Notes: generated by a model not told the origin, from the sequence alone. DNA of 64,000 bases from Fragilaria crotonensis (GCA_022925895.1 JAKSYS010000194.1:26777-90776), one strand, 5' to 3'. Positions 11,709-23,730 are shown, numbered from the stretch's first letter. Numbers and translations: made by a program.

Positions 11709-14005
11709 TTATTTTGCTTTTGCACTCCGTCCTAGTTTTTGAGGGCAGGAGATATTCTCTACAGCTCGGCGAGCTACTACCAAACGAATAATCCCTGTCT
11801 TCTTACATCGACAGTAATGTAGCAGCTCACAGAGAGTTCGCGAATCCATCTTGGAGGTGTCAGTATTATCAACTTTGACGATATGGTCTCCTACGAAGAC
11901 TCGCCCGAGCAAAGGCGAATGTTCCCAAACATGATAAATCCATGATCCTTGTTGTTTTCTTCCAGATTGAATTGTGAGCCCAAGGTGGCCTCAGAGGAAG
12001 CGTAACACAAATCGCAGCTCGGAATGGTACAAGATTGAGGACTGCGCATGAGCTGAATTCTTCTCTCCATGTTGTCCTCGAGACCTACGAATGCGCAATG
12101 GCTTGGCAATGTTTTTGGATAGTGGTGTATCACGAGACCTGTGTCGAGCTGACGCATTGAAACGCTGTGCCGACTTTCCTGAATCAAGAGATAAGGAACG
12201 AGGCTCTTCTCTTGGCAGTTGTGTTGGACCTGCTTGCAGGAATGCTGGCGTTTTCCATGCCAGCTCTCGCGAAGTCGACCAATGTGCCAGACTTGGCGAG
12301 GAATGGGTGGTGCAGTTGGTTTGGTGTGGGGCAGCATTGGAAAGCAATTCGAGAGTGGGCATTGATGATACTGGTTTTGTAACGACGGATTGCACAAAAT
12401 CGAGGTCGCCTCCACTTGCGGATCGCTTTATTTTTGCAGCTGCGCCACACTCGGCTTCAGATGTCCTCGAGGTTGGAGTGGTCGCCACTGACACTTCTTC
12501 ATCTGGAGAGGGAAAGATATGGACAAGCAGGCGACCTTCTTCCTTCGTTGTCTTTCCTTTTCCTGTTGCAGGCATTCCCACTTCGTTCAGAACTATCGAC
12601 GAAGAACGCATTGCATCCTTATTGACCTCCTCTATCCCTCGATAACCGTGACAGGAACTCCTCTGGCCGTTTTGTGGCTCACAGAATCACGACATTCACT
12701 TTCGTCGGGCTCTTGCTGATAATCTATTGTTTCGATGCTGTTATCGTCACGGAATCCCTGGAATGACTGAGGGAACCGATCGTGTTGTTGCTTGCATGAA
12801 AACGGATGCCACGAAGCGGAGTGCCCGACGAGTGGTCAGAATGACATAAGGAGTCGATGGTGCAGCTTGCAAATGAGAATCGAGAATTCGTGGACGTATC
12901 CAACTCTCGACTGAATGAAGATACGTGGGTCTGCAATTGATTATGAATCAGGAAGCCTATGGAAATGACCACAACCACAACCACAACACCAGCCGTGACA
13001 GCGACCAACACCGTAATTGTAGTGGCATTGATGCTATTCGATTTGGTTTCGTCGTTACCGTTCATTGCAGTGGAGCGAGGAATCTCAGCCACGGTGGAGG
13101 ATATTTGAGCATGCTCGAAGAAGGCGCTTGATTTCTGTATTTCATGCGTAAATTCATCGCTGTCTACAGCCGCTGTCAACCATTGAATAAGTTTTCCCTG
13201 CTCAACACCGACTGAGAACCCCACTAGCGAGAGAACTACTCTTAGCTGAACCTGCAACGTGCCCTGTAGACCTCGAAGTCGCTGATGCGACAAGCGCTCC
13301 TGAAATTTCAAGGTAATTGACTCAATTACAAAGGTGATATCATCGACGTAGTTTGAAGCGATGTATTTTGTCAAATATTCGAGGCCAATTTCTTCCAACG
13401 GAGTCTGAGTCATGACATCCAACATTCCGGAGACGTTGGAAAGAATCAAACTCAAATCTATCATCTGCAACGAAAAGGATCCACAGGGAATCTTGCATGA
13501 CACTGGACAGCTTTCAATGAGCTCAGCCAGTGCTGTCATGTTTTGATTCAGCACATATCTCCAGAGAGTACAATCAGTTCCTCTGAAGTATCTACACGAT
13601 ATTCCATTGATGGGACTGCGATAGTCATCACGATCGTGACATGATTGGGTGGGTATTGACGATGGAAATGATGTCGGTTGACGTGAAGGTAAATTCGAAG
13701 GTTCTGACGAGGGTATCGTGGATGGGAGACGACGGCGCTCGCATCGCCGTTACGGTTGGATTTTCACTTTGTGAAGGCAATCTTAACAACGCGGGCGTCG
13801 TCGACGGAAAGGTTGAACTGAGAGTAACCCAGGACGGCGAGGCTCCTTGAGAGAAGTGCGAGTGGGAGCTTGAGATTCCAATTCCATTGCAGGTTTTGTC
13901 GTCTCGCTTCGAGGTGATGAAATGTCTGTTGGGGTTGCGGGACTGACGGGAGCAATAGCCATAATGAGAATTAGCAGTAGGAGTTTTCGACATCGCTGAT
14001 GTCAT
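11709..14005 (-). CDS. Type I membrane protein with PDZ-like tail (several indels)
   Basis: Read across frames, the product is: signal peptide (MTSAMSK followed by LLLLILIMAIA), Pro/Ser-rich stalk (13.98-13.65 kb), Cys-containing ectodomain (ISCRYFRGTDCTLWRYVL, then ESCPVSCKIPCGSF, to about 13.1 kb), one transmembrane helix (TITVLVAVTAGVVVVVVVIS near 12.98 kb), an acidic and Ser-rich cytoplasmic region and a C-terminal PDZ-like domain (PLLGRVFVGDHIVKVDNTD, 11.9-11.7 kb). The PDZ end matches the same region of the intact gene at 59037-61898 (HLFPGDLIIAVDNVDTRTF), so the two are paralogues. The frame is broken several times by single bases: an extra A in an A run near 13983, missing C or G near 13850, 13722 and 11970, and more near 12.65-12.75 kb. 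Either the gene is dead or, as in neighbouring genes, the assembly carries indel errors. Function unknown; a surface receptor or scaffold role is a guess. Confidence 0.65.
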
Positions 14006-14786
14006 TTGATGCTTGGGCAAGAACTCAGGCAACCTGCGAGCAAGCGATCGCCAAATCGGTGATCTTTCGTGCGGAAGACTGCGCCAACAATCGTCGGAAC
14101 CTCCGATGGTCGGCAAACTTTGCTTATGCTGTGAAGCTTTAGATTCTCGTTACAAGATGATCGATTCAACCCAGCGCGCACAGAAATCAAAGTAACTCTC
14201 CGTATTACAATTCGACTTCTGCTCTTGGCAATGGTTAATGGAATTCAATGCGGTGCATGTAATCTGGCAACCTTTTCAACGAAGATCAGATGAAGGAAAA
14301 TGTGAACAAACGTGTGGGAAACCCGGTTCTGAATGTATTTGTCTCTCGTACAGCATTTCCAATACAACTATGATACGGTAGAATGAAAAGCAAACCAATT
14401 TGAACGTTGTAGTGTTACCCGGTCCCGGGTCCCAGTACAAATCTTGTGTTCAGAGTACTGTACTGGAGTATGTAGTATGTACTGTACTGTAGCCGGTGTC
14501 GTAGTCTGAATTCTGAAAAGCTGGGTTTATTTCTGCGCGAACTTTGATTCCGGCTCTGTCGTTCTGTCAGGAGTCAGGACAAGCAAACAGAGATCTCGCT
14601 CTCCACTCCTCCAGTGCTTCTTCGGTATCAGTACTGGTACTGCGTAGAACGTAGTACTTGTACTGGACTCCAGACTCAAAAACCCGGAGACCTTGAACCC
14701 ATGATGTCCTCGTGATCTTCTCATTTTTCTAGAGAGACCTATCAACGCTCAACAAGATCCATCACCTACACATTAGGATATAGGTC
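14006..14786. other. Divergent intergenic region
   Basis: Upstream region of the membrane protein gene (minus) and of the hydrolase gene (plus). The stretch 14440-14680 is GTAC-rich (agtactg/tgtactg). No gene was recognised. Confidence 0.35.
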
Positions 14787-16010
14787 ATGGCGTTGACCAG
14801 ATCCACCACAGTACCCCGCGATGGCAAAATCAATCTGCACATGTGTCTATGTCGATCATTCTGTACAGTGATCGTGATCACGCTGTATTTGGAGGTGGTC
14901 GCTTTTCAGACGCCGCTTGCGGTCTCAAGAAAATCTGGTTCTGTAAGACTTCACTTGTGGGATGCGTTTGACGATGCAAGTGTAACGCTCGATCGAGTGC
15001 GAGACGCTCGCTTTTGCTCGCCCCTGTTGGAGGAAGGATATCCTCCGGTTGTTGATGAGTGCGAGACAGGTGCCGTGGAGCAGAAACCACTCCTAATTTT
15101 CCTTCCTGGTTTCGACGGAACATATATGACGCTTTTCTTACAACTTCCAGAATTGAGCGATGCGTTTGATGTACGATGCCTAACCATCAGCATGAAGGAT
15201 CGTTCTACATATCAAGAACTCAAGCAGCTCGTATTAGAGTACATCAGCAAGGAAATTCAGCACAGTGCGGCGTGGCAGCCACCAGAGGAGCCCGTGAACA
15301 AATTCTTCCCTTACATTACCTTTAACAAACCGAAACCCATGCCACGGCCAATCTACCTTGTCGGGGAGTCCTTTGGAGGGATTCTTGCGGCCGATGTAGC
15401 TCTGACATTGTTGGAAGACGAACAACTTAGCGACAGTATGAAAGGTATGACGCTGATCAATGCCGCAACCTGCTACGACAGGTCCAAACTTGCCTCAATG
15501 GGGCCTTCAGTGACCAAGCTTCCACCACTCCTGTATCCATTTGGCCTCATCAGCCTATTACTACTATTCACGGACGAGTACTCTGTTCCATCATTGCTAC
15601 TGATGCTCCAGGCCAAAGCATTACCCAGTGTCATCGATTCCGAGCAGAGAGAGGCTTACATGGGCCGCATTGCCTTTCCATCCCACAAAAGCTGCAATAT
15701 GTCACAGAACACCTTACAGTGGCGACTAACTGAATGGTTTCGAAACCGGCTGCGCCACCATGGAGTCTCGCTTGGAGCGTTTTCGAAAGCAGCGAGCGTT
15801 TCGTGCCCTCATTGTCGCCGGCGAAAAAGATTTGTGCTTGCCCTCGATTGGAGAAGCGGAACGACTCGTCAGTCTTTACCAACCTCACGTATTTGTTGTG
15901 AGGGTGCTGGTCATGCATCCACTTGTGGAAGTCGAGTTGATCTGGCAGCCGTCCACGAAAGCGATTTGAGAGATAAAGGGCCGGACGGTTATGAAGCCCA
16001 CGGCAGCTGA
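14787..16010 (+). CDS. Alpha/beta hydrolase, phytyl ester synthase-like (three indels)
   Basis: The N-terminus has a hydrophobic leader (SFCTVIVITLYLEVVAFQTP) ending in an AFQTP motif. The diatom plastid ER-targeting motif is ASAFAP-like, so a plastid location is plausible. The hydrolase core shows LLIFLPGFDGTYMTLFLQ (oxyanion strand), PIYLVGESFGGILAADVAL (nucleophile Ser in GESFGG), then ALIVAGEKDLCLPS (acid Asp) and EGAGHASTCGSRVDL (catalytic His). This order matches the esterase half of chloroplast phytyl ester synthases (PES1/2), which move phytol and fatty acids into esters. The acyltransferase half of those proteins was not seen. The acid Asp lies in a different frame. Three single missing bases explain this, near 15686 (CCC run), 15728 and 15900; together they bring the reading frame back, which is why both ends are open in one frame. 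Corrected length is about 408 residues. The true C-terminus is uncertain; an alternative open frame continues to about 16154. Confidence 0.75.
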   Translation: MALTRSTTVPRDGKINLHMCLCRSFCTVIVITLYLEVVAFQTPLAVSRKSGSVRLHLWDAFDDASVTLDRVRDARFCSPLLEEGYPPVVDECETGAVEQKPLLIFLPGFDGTYMTLFLQLPELSDAFDVRCLTISMKDRSTYQELKQLVLEYISKEIQHSAAWQPPEEPVNKFFPYITFNKPKPMPRPIYLVGESFGGILAADVALTLLEDEQLSDSMKGMTLINAATCYDRSKLASMGPSVTKLPPLLYPFGLISLLLLFTDEYSVPSLLLMLQAKALPSVIDSEQREAYMGRIAFPSHKSCNMSQNTLQWRLTEWFRNRLRHHGVSLGAFSKAASVSCPHCRRRKRFVLALDWRSGTTRQSLPTSRICCEGAGHASTCGSRVDLAAVHESDLRDKGPDGYEAHGS

Positions 16011-16536
16011 GGGCAAGGGTCCCAATCTCGGAATGGAGCCTCGCCATGATGCACCTAACAGTGGCATTGGGCTCTCGCCACTCAAATACTGGAACAGCAA
16101 CAACTACCGCAGGATGAAACCAACCCGGGCGAATATAACCGCAGAAGCTATGTAAATAGAGTAGACGATAACTTAAACGAGAGGACTACGTAGCGTGTAC
16201 ATAAACCATAAACCCTCCCACCCGATTTGGAGTCAACAGATTTTTGCAGTAGGGTAGTGCCAGTAGAGTATAACCTACAAGCTATGTATTGTACGACGTA
16301 TGTACAAGCAGAAGGAACTAAGCATGGTACGCTTTTACAGTACTGGTACTACGTGCTTGTACTCAGAGAAGATGCGCTACGTATGCTGTGTACGGAGTAC
16401 TGAGTACACTATGGCCTATGGCACTCGTTGCACGAGCAGTACCCCGTACTCGGTACTAGTACTGTACTCGGAGTATCACAGAATCACAGTATCGCCACAT
16501 CCTCACACAGATAGCGCACGAAAGCATCACATCCCG
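16011..16536. other. Intergenic, GTAC-rich, copia insertion flank
   Basis: No gene beyond a possible extension of the hydrolase ORF to about 16154. The stretch 16250-16500 is dense in GTAC/AGTACT motifs. It ends in the 6 bases ATCCCG, which are repeated on the far side of the retrotransposon. Confidence 0.5.
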
Positions 16537-17094
16537 TGTTAAACAATTCAACAATACCGTAGACTCTTAATCCAGTAGTTCTCCTAGACACTACTAAATA
16601 CCGTTTTTCGAATATTGTGAGATCTAGAATTACATTTTCTAGATCGATTCCAATCTTGTTCCTGGACTCCAAAAGCTCCCAAGATTGAACACACATCCCA
16701 TCCAACAAAACAACACAAACACAAGATTGCTTTCTTAAGTCCGAGTTGGAACAAGACCAACTCCAAGACCGAAAGCAAACCAAGTTCATCAACCCAGTCT
16801 CCAAATCCCAAGAGACATATGCCTAATAAGGCTTTCATACAGTTCCAGCCTTCAAGGCATATCTCCTTATGTCAGGTCTTGGTCTTGTACTTCTTTGAAC
16901 CTTTGCCCACAATCGTCCAACCAAGATCCTCCTCTTGATAGACATTGCTGGACGTCGATCCGCACGAACAATTAGTTTTACTACAGTCGTACTTTGGTAC
17001 AGTCGTACTGTCGAGCTCGATATCGTTGTCGCGTCGTACGGTCGTACCGTCGATTCCACCAACAGTACCAACGGTAGCACAGTATGATCTGACA
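16537..17094 (-). repeat. 3' LTR of the copia element
   Basis: 558-bp LTR with TG...CA ends, at the left side of the element. Immediately inside it (17095-17105) the element strand has a short purine tract (GGAGGA) that could serve as polypurine tract. Confidence 0.93.
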
Positions 17095-17099
17095 TCCTC

Positions 17100-20000
17100 C
17101 GTGTTCGTCGGTTCGTGAAGTCGTAAACATTCCGTCACAGACAAGTGCCGCGTGTTTCTTGAACAATACCAACGGCAGATTCTTCGTCATGCAGTCGCTC
17201 GGGTTTTCTCACTCGAATGTGTTCCACGGACAATTCCTTCGCTTGAACCATGTCATTGACGAATCTTGCTCGAATGTCCACGTGTTTCGTCCTGGGTGTG
17301 ATGGCAGTGTTCTTCGCCATAAAGATCGCCCGGTATTATCCTCGCGTAGAATGCTCGGCATGATTGGACCTTTCCTTCGCCGTCGGATCCGTCAGGTCCG
17401 CCTCCCATAATCTCCGTGAGTAGAGACACAATGAATTTTACCTCAGTCGCCACGTTGCTCATAGCCACAAACTCTGCTTCCGTTGAGGACAGAGTGACAC
17501 CAGTCTGTTTCTTAGACATCCAAGACACAAGACATCCTCCAACCGTGACCAAGTAACCAGAGATACTCTTCCGATCGTTTCTGTCACCGGCATAGTCCGA
17601 ATCGACATAGGCAACCACTCTTAAATCATCGGGAGTCCTCATCTTGATTCCTTGAAGTGACGCAGTCTTAAGATATCCCACCAAATGACTCAGAGCGTTC
17701 CAATGTTCTTCGCTTGGGGCAGTAAGGTGTGAGGTCAGTTCTCTGCACGCATTAGCTATAGTAGGTTCCGTCTTGCCACATGCAAATAGAATTCGTCCGA
17801 CAAATGACCGAAACATTTCCATATTGATGATTTCGTCTTCGGGCGTAGAGCGCAGGTGGTGTCACAGATGCACTGGGAGTCGACCGTTCCTTGACGTCAC
17901 TTCCGATGTACTCTTCGTAGTCTCGAACAATGGCCTCAAGATAATCCGTCATACCGGACAGAATATAGTCGCCATTTTTGTCCGTTCCGAACTCATAATT
18001 GACACCAAGATGTCGCTTTAGCCTGCCTAAGTCCGAGATAGTGACAGAGCCAGCGACCCCTTCTTGATTGTCTTAACGGCTGACGGAGTGCCCGTTACGA
18101 TGCAGTCGTCGCAGTAAACCACCACGAGAGCTTGAAGTTCGCCATCTGTAAACAGCATAAACAAGCACGGATCAGTTTTACACTGTATTAACCGAGTCCG
18201 ATCAATATCTTAGCAAAGTTTCCATCCAAAGTCTCGGACTCTGAACCAATCCGTACTGTGCGCCCGTAGCTTTATAATGAAATCACGAAGGTCCTTTCCT
18301 TTACTTAGAAGTATTCCAACAGCCCTTCAGGTAGCTCGATAAAAATGTCTTGATCCATAAGAGCATTTAAGAAAGCAGCTTCAACATCGATCATGTCCGT
18401 TACCCAATAATCTTTCTTACGTCCGTTTGCCAATGTGATGCATAATACAAGTCTGATGGTAGGATTCGACGCAAGTGGCGAGTAAGAGTCATTGAAATCT
18501 ACGCCAGGTACCTGCTCGAGCCCAGTATGACTGATCGTGACTTCTTAGTCCCGTCCGTCTTCTCTTAAATATCCAGCGAGTTCGCAGTGTCTTACGGCCT
18601 TCGGTAGCATGCTTCGACGTAGGAATTCCCAGGCGTTACGCTTCAGGAAATTCTCGAGTTCCGAATGCATCGACTTTATCCATAGAGGGTCGTTTTGTTT
18701 AATTAACTCCTTGTAGTTCTTGGTACTCCCAACTGTGGATCCGATTGCAACGTCGCACTTAGTATCGTCTCGCATAGAACAGACATCGCAGCAACGTCCA
18801 TGTCCGGCATAGCTGCTCTCGCCGTCTTCGATCTCGTATGCGCTGGCGAGAATGAGGCAGCCAAATTCCTCCGTGCAGGAACATCGACGATAGCTGGCGC
18901 GTTTGGTATGACATCCTCCGCGACCGGTCCAGGCGTAGCGGCAGGAATGTCCAGAAGATCATCAACATCACGAACTTCGGCATCTTCAACATAAGGAACA
19001 ATCGCAGAAGCAGGCACAATGACCGAACTGTCCTCGAGAATCTTCAACTGTTCAAACAGAGGTAGGTCATCCGTAGCACTGATTCGTCCATGCCACTCCA
19101 TCCACTGATGCACGTCACGAGACAAAATGGTCTGCTTAGTCGCAGGGTTATAAAACTTATAAGTGTCGCCAGAATGGTCATCCGAATATCCGACAAAGAT
19201 GCACTTAAATGATTTCGGATCCAACTTAGCCTTGAGCTTTGACCGATTCGTGATGTACGCGACACGTCCGAAAGGTTGCAAATAGTCCAGAATACGGTTC
19301 TTCTTACCCTCCGCACCATACCACAAAGTATACGGGTCATCGGACGCTCCCTTCTTAGGGAGGGAATTGCCCAGCTTGGTAACCGTGTTAATTGCCTCCG
19401 GCCACAACAACGCCTGGGTCTCCAAAGAAAGTTTCGCGCAGTACATAGTAGCGAAAGCACGATTACGACATGTCACGAAGCTCCGTTCCACAACACCGTT
19501 CATCTGGGGAGTGTTAGGAGCAGTCATTTCAAGTATGACATCATATTCCACACAAAGCTCCTGTACATAAGACTCATTTTCTCCAGCATTGTCGCAGCGC
19601 AAGAATTTGCAGGGCTTTCCAGCGGCTTTATTAGCCTTAAGTAATTTCGCCAACGGAATCTGAATTCCACTCTTCTTAGGAAGAAAACAGTCCCAACTGA
19701 ATTTCGAAAAGTCGTCCACGATCCGAAGCCAGTACTTATTTTGATTCAGCGAGTCGGCGTATGGTCCCGAAATGTCCAAAAGAGTCTTTCTCGTTTCCTT
19801 CGTCAACGTAGACTTTGGAACTGCTTTGGCTCGTGCCTTAGCAAGTGCACACGATCCACATGGTTGAACCGAACCCGTCAAAATCCAATCGTGTTGCGCC
19901 GCCATAGCCTTCACAGTCCGAGTGTCAGGATGACCGAGCAGTCCGTGAGCAACATTGATATCAAGAGTCACAGGACTTGCAGTTAAACTATTTACTGTAA

Positions 20001-21708
20001 GGTGTTCCTCCGGCACCGTTGTCCTCGTACCTCAAAGTAACACAATTTGTCCGAGGCATTCATTTTGAATCGTACCGGTTCAGTAGACATTGAGCATCCC
20101 AGACAAATTCGTCACGCGAGACCGAAGTGAGACTCCAATTCTTTCGATGAGCTGGCGAAAACTGACAATATGTTTCGTAAACTCAGGCGCATAGTACACA
20201 TCTGTGAAGTAAACCAACTTGCCGTCATTGTCCAACAGTGTCACCGTACCTTGTCCAAATGTCTCAATCATGTCACCGTTTCCGATTTCGATCTTGCGGT
20301 TTGATGGACGCATATCAGTCATATGACTGTTGTCGTAAGTAACGCCCGAAGTGGCACCCGAATCCAGTAACCATTCCTCGATACCATTCGTACAGGAAGC
20401 ATCCGCAGTTCCGACAAAATCCCTTGTCACGGAGTAGCCGGCATAATGATCGATAGGGTGGTTAATGACCGTAATGGTCGTAGCTCCGACAAATTTCGTA
20501 CCAGAGTCCTCCGCGACAATGGTAGGAATTTCAAAATGGGGGGATCGTGCCGTCGGACCTGACTCCAATGACTCCACATATTTCTCCAAAATCAAAAAAC
20601 TCAGAATCGTCCCAATCGTTGGTCCTGTCGCCGTTCCTCGCCTCCTGACCGCCATTGTCGTCGCCGATCTCCGTAACGAAGCGAGCGACGCCCACAAACA
20701 TAGCCATATCAGCTGTAGCTTCTTCACCCTTGACTTTATCCTTCTTGGGTTTAGGACACTTGTTAGAATAGTGCCCTTTTTCGCCGCAATTGTAGCACGT
20801 GACGTGAGACTTGTCAGCGGTGCCTTTGCCCTTTCCGGATGCGCCATTCCCTTCGGTTGCCTTCGAGGTGCAATCGGCCGCTTTGTGGCCAATCTTGCCA
20901 CAATTCCTGCAGGTTCCTTTGAACTTCTTGAATGGATGTTTGTTCGCATTCGCCAACAAAGCAGACTCCGAAGTGGACTTGCCCTTCACCTTCACCAAAG
21001 ACTTATACTGGAGAACAATCTCCTTTCTGAGCTTGGTAAGCGAAGTCTCTGCAAGTTCGCCGCGAAACTTCACCACCACCGGATCGTATCCCGAAGACAT
21101 CGCGTTCATGATGTGGGCTTTCATTTGTAGTTCGTCCTTCTCATACTTCGTGTTGATCCTGCCAATGCGCATGTTTAGATGATCCAAGTCGTTAAACCAC
21201 AACTCGGGTCACGCTTGACTTCCACCAACTTGCATGCGCTGAAAGCCTCCGCGAGATCTGGATAGTTCTCTTCCGCGTCCGTAGAGCAATACTTCTCCTG
21301 CAAGATCGTCCAAGCCATGAAAGGATCGCCGGCGCTGCGCTCAATCAAAGCGTAGGCTTTATCCGAGCAGCTAGCAACAAGGTAAGTCCAAGCGGCCGCA
21401 CGTGCGCTGTACTTCCTGTTCTCCGCAGTCGTAGGCGTACGAGTCGTCGAAGCAGCACGAAGAGGTGCTCCGGTCGCATCCACGTCACCGCCAGTCAACA
21501 GCGCGCCCAGCACGACGACTTCGCCGTTCTCGAACTCTTCAGCAGTCAACCCAGTGGCCGTAGGTGCCTTGGTGAGAGCGAGGAGGAAGCCCTTCGAACC
21601 GGCGAGAGCGATCGTCTTCCCTTCCCAGGACCTGAACTTCGTCTCATCGCCGTCGAAGGCGAATGCCCTGATCGTAGACCCGAACGTAGCTTCCTTCTGC
21701 TCTTCCAT
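17100..21708 (-). CDS. Copia Gag-Pol polyprotein (frame broken by indels)
   Basis: Order on the minus strand. Gag (from ATG 21708), with two CCHC zinc knuckles (CRNCGKIGHKAADC and CYNCGEKGHYSNKC near 20.9-20.75 kb). Aspartic protease with WLLDSGATSGVTYD (near 20.37 kb). Integrase with HGLLGHPDTRTVKAM, CGSCALAKA, the RIVDDFSKFSW catalytic strand and NTPQMNGVVERSF (19.95-19.45 kb). RT with DVEAAFLNALMDQDIFIELP (near 18.4 kb) and a YCDD box in place of the usual YVDD (near 18.1 kb). RNase H with YVDSDYAGDRNDRKSISGY (17.6 kb). The frame changes several times. The Gag shift near 21210 is explained by one missing G. With nearly identical LTRs, most breaks are probably sequence errors rather than decay. 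The end of the ORF near the 3' LTR is approximate. Confidence 0.85.
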
Positions 21709-21738
21709 CGTTACAATCTAACTGATCGTTTTAAAACG

Positions 21739-22296
21739 TGTTAAACAATTCAACAATACCGTAGACTCTTAATCCAGTAGTTCTCCTAGACACTACTAAA
21801 TACCGTTTTCGAATATTGTGAGATCTAGAATTACATTTTCTAGATCGATTCCAATCTTGTTCCTGGACTCCAAAAGCTCCCAAGATTGAACACACATCCC
21901 ATCCAACAAAACAACACAAACACAAGATTGCTTTCCTTAAGTCCGAGTTGGAACAAGACCAACTCCAAGACCGAAAGCAAACCAAGTTCATCAACCCAGT
22001 CTCCAAATCCCAAGAGACATATGCCTAATAAGGCTTTCATACAGTTCCAGCCTTCAAGGCATATCTCCTTATGTCAGGTCTTGGTCTTGTACTTCTTTGA
22101 ACCTTTGCCCACAATCGTCCAACCAAGATCCTCCTCTTGATAGACATTGCTGGACGTCGATCCGCACGAACAATTAGTTTTACTACAGTCGTACTTTGGT
22201 ACAGTCGTACTGTCGAGCTCGATATCGTTGTCGCGTCGTACGGTCGTACCGTCGATTCCACCAACAGTACCAACGGTAGCACAGTATGATCTGACA
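21739..22296 (-). repeat. 5' LTR of the copia element
   Basis: 558-bp LTR matching 16537-17094 except for two homopolymer-length differences. In element orientation the untranslated leader between LTR and Gag ATG is only about 30 bases. No match to a standard initiator-Met tRNA primer site was obvious there. Confidence 0.93.
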
Positions 22297-22349
22297 ATCC
22301 CGTGCATCCCTTCGCTCAAAATTCGTTCCCATTGGATCCACTTTTACCT

Positions 22350-23415
22350 ATGGTGATATTCCAACGAACCGGTGCATCCCTTCGCCATCGCCGTACATAT
22401 CAATTTCTTGCGGCATTCACGCTCCTCCCGCATCCTCCTTGCACTGCAGCCGCTGCCTACCACTTCTCAAGCATGACCTTTGTTACGGAACGCAGTGGTG
22501 GAACCATTTCGGTGTCACCAAGGAATGAAGCCGACCAAAGTGGTTTGGTTGTGATTTGTCACGGTCTTGGCGACACAGCCGAAGGCTTTTCCGATGTCGC
22601 AGAGGTAAGTGATGTGGGCGATTTCGGGCACACGACATTGAGTTATGGTACTACTATTATCGCACTACTAATTACTGAGCATTCATTTCATTCAACAGAA
22701 ATTTGCTGAAGAAATGCCTCATTTGAAGTTCATCTTGCCGACAGCACCGACCCAAGCCGTCACGATGAATATGGGCATGTCGATGCCATCTTGGTACGAT
22801 ATTACTGGTCTCGACGAACGCTCTAATGAAAATTGCAAGGGGATCGAACAGTCCAGGGATCGCATTCTAGACATTTTGCGTCAAGAGCATGAAACGACAC
22901 AGTTGCCGTACAGTCGCATGGTGCTGGCTGGATTCTCGCAGGGTGGTGCTCTGTCGCTCTGGACGGGACTGCAGTTGCCGGAGAAACCAGCGGGAATACT
23001 CATGATGAGCGCGTACCTGCCCGCGGCAAGCAAATTCCAAATCGCACCGGGGTTGCACGATACGCCCATTCTGCACCTGCACGGAACTGCCGATCCGCTC
23101 GTCACATTGGCAGTGGCGCAGAAATCCAAGATGCTCATGACTGGTGTGAAGGGTGCGACTAATTATAAGTTGAAAACGTATCCTGGACTTCAGCATTCCA
23201 TTAATATGCAAGAGTTGGCGGATGCCAAGGCATTTTTGGTGCAAGTGTTGCCTGCCGATGATACTTGCAGAATTACGCTCAAGGATCCTAGTGAAATGTC
23301 TGTCAAGGAACTCAAGGCGGCCATTCGTAAGGCTGGATTGGGTCACAAGGCAGTCGGACTGATGGAGAAACACGAATTTGTGAAGCTGGTAAAGGAGCAT
23401 CGTCAATCCAAGTAG
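22350..23415 (+). CDS. Acyl-protein thioesterase (APT1/LYPLA-like) with SAP-like tail
   Basis: Serine hydrolase that removes acyl groups such as palmitate from proteins or lysophospholipids. Exon 1 is 22350-22604 and exon 2 is 22699-23415; the 94-bp intron has GTAAGT and CAACAG borders and is in phase 0. Landmarks are LVVICHGLGDTAEGF, the MPSWYDI loop, the nucleophile Ser in LAGFSQGGALSLWTG, the acid Asp in LHLHGTADPLV and the His in GLQHSINMQE. After the hydrolase there is a tail, EMSVKELKAAIRKAGLG...EKHEFVKLV, resembling the SAP/ARMET-type helix-extended-loop-helix motif, which is unusual for APTs. The start is uncertain: Met at 22473 begins the conserved part. The earlier Met at 22350 adds an Arg/Ala-rich leader that might target an organelle, and an ATG at 22302 overlaps the copia target duplication. 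Confidence 0.88.
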
Positions 23416-23730
23416 TGCATACGCGCGGTGCACAGCGTGTAGTTCATAGGTGTGGCGTGTGAAATGACATGCAAGTCTCCGCATTAATCCGTGCAAGCAG
23501 TCGCTGCCATCGCGTGATAGCACATGATGTAAGATAGATGATAGATTGAGCAAGCATACTTCAGCTGACGTTTCACTACAGGGTGTCCTGCATTGAGGAT
23601 GAACTCCTTTCAATCCCTCCTCGCAAGGGTTGAACGAGCGAGATTCCATCATTAAGCACAAAAACACGCAACTAAACATTTCATAGATGCATGTTCATGG
23701 GTCAACTGCTATATATTTTCTCCCTAAGTA
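23416..23730. other. Convergent intergenic region
   Basis: Presumed 3' UTRs of the thioesterase and eL29 genes. Nothing else recognised. Confidence 0.4.

Larger units (their letters stand above)
16537..22296 (-). mobile_element. Ty1/copia LTR retrotransposon, complete and young
   Basis: A 5760-bp element in minus orientation. Two 558-bp direct LTRs start TGTTAAAC and end TGACA. Flanking target duplication is ATCCCG (16531-16536 and 22297-22302). The two LTRs differ only in two homopolymer lengths (a T run near 16605 versus 21807, and a C run near 16731 versus 21934), so insertion was recent. The internal region carries gag, protease, integrase, RT and RNase H in the Ty1/copia order (integrase before RT). 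Its 5' LTR lies directly beside the start of the thioesterase gene in the opposite orientation, so it could affect that promoter. Diatom copia elements (CoDi groups) are the expected relatives; the exact group was not determined. Confidence 0.95.

Noticed and set aside
11991-12645. Long plus-strand ORFs (184 codons and others) opposite the PDZ membrane protein
   Set aside because: They are antisense shadows; the minus strand carries the coding pattern matching the paralogue at 59-62 kb.
22867-23679. 270-codon minus-strand ORF opposite the thioesterase
   Set aside because: Antisense shadow of a well-recognised gene, without any domain of its own.
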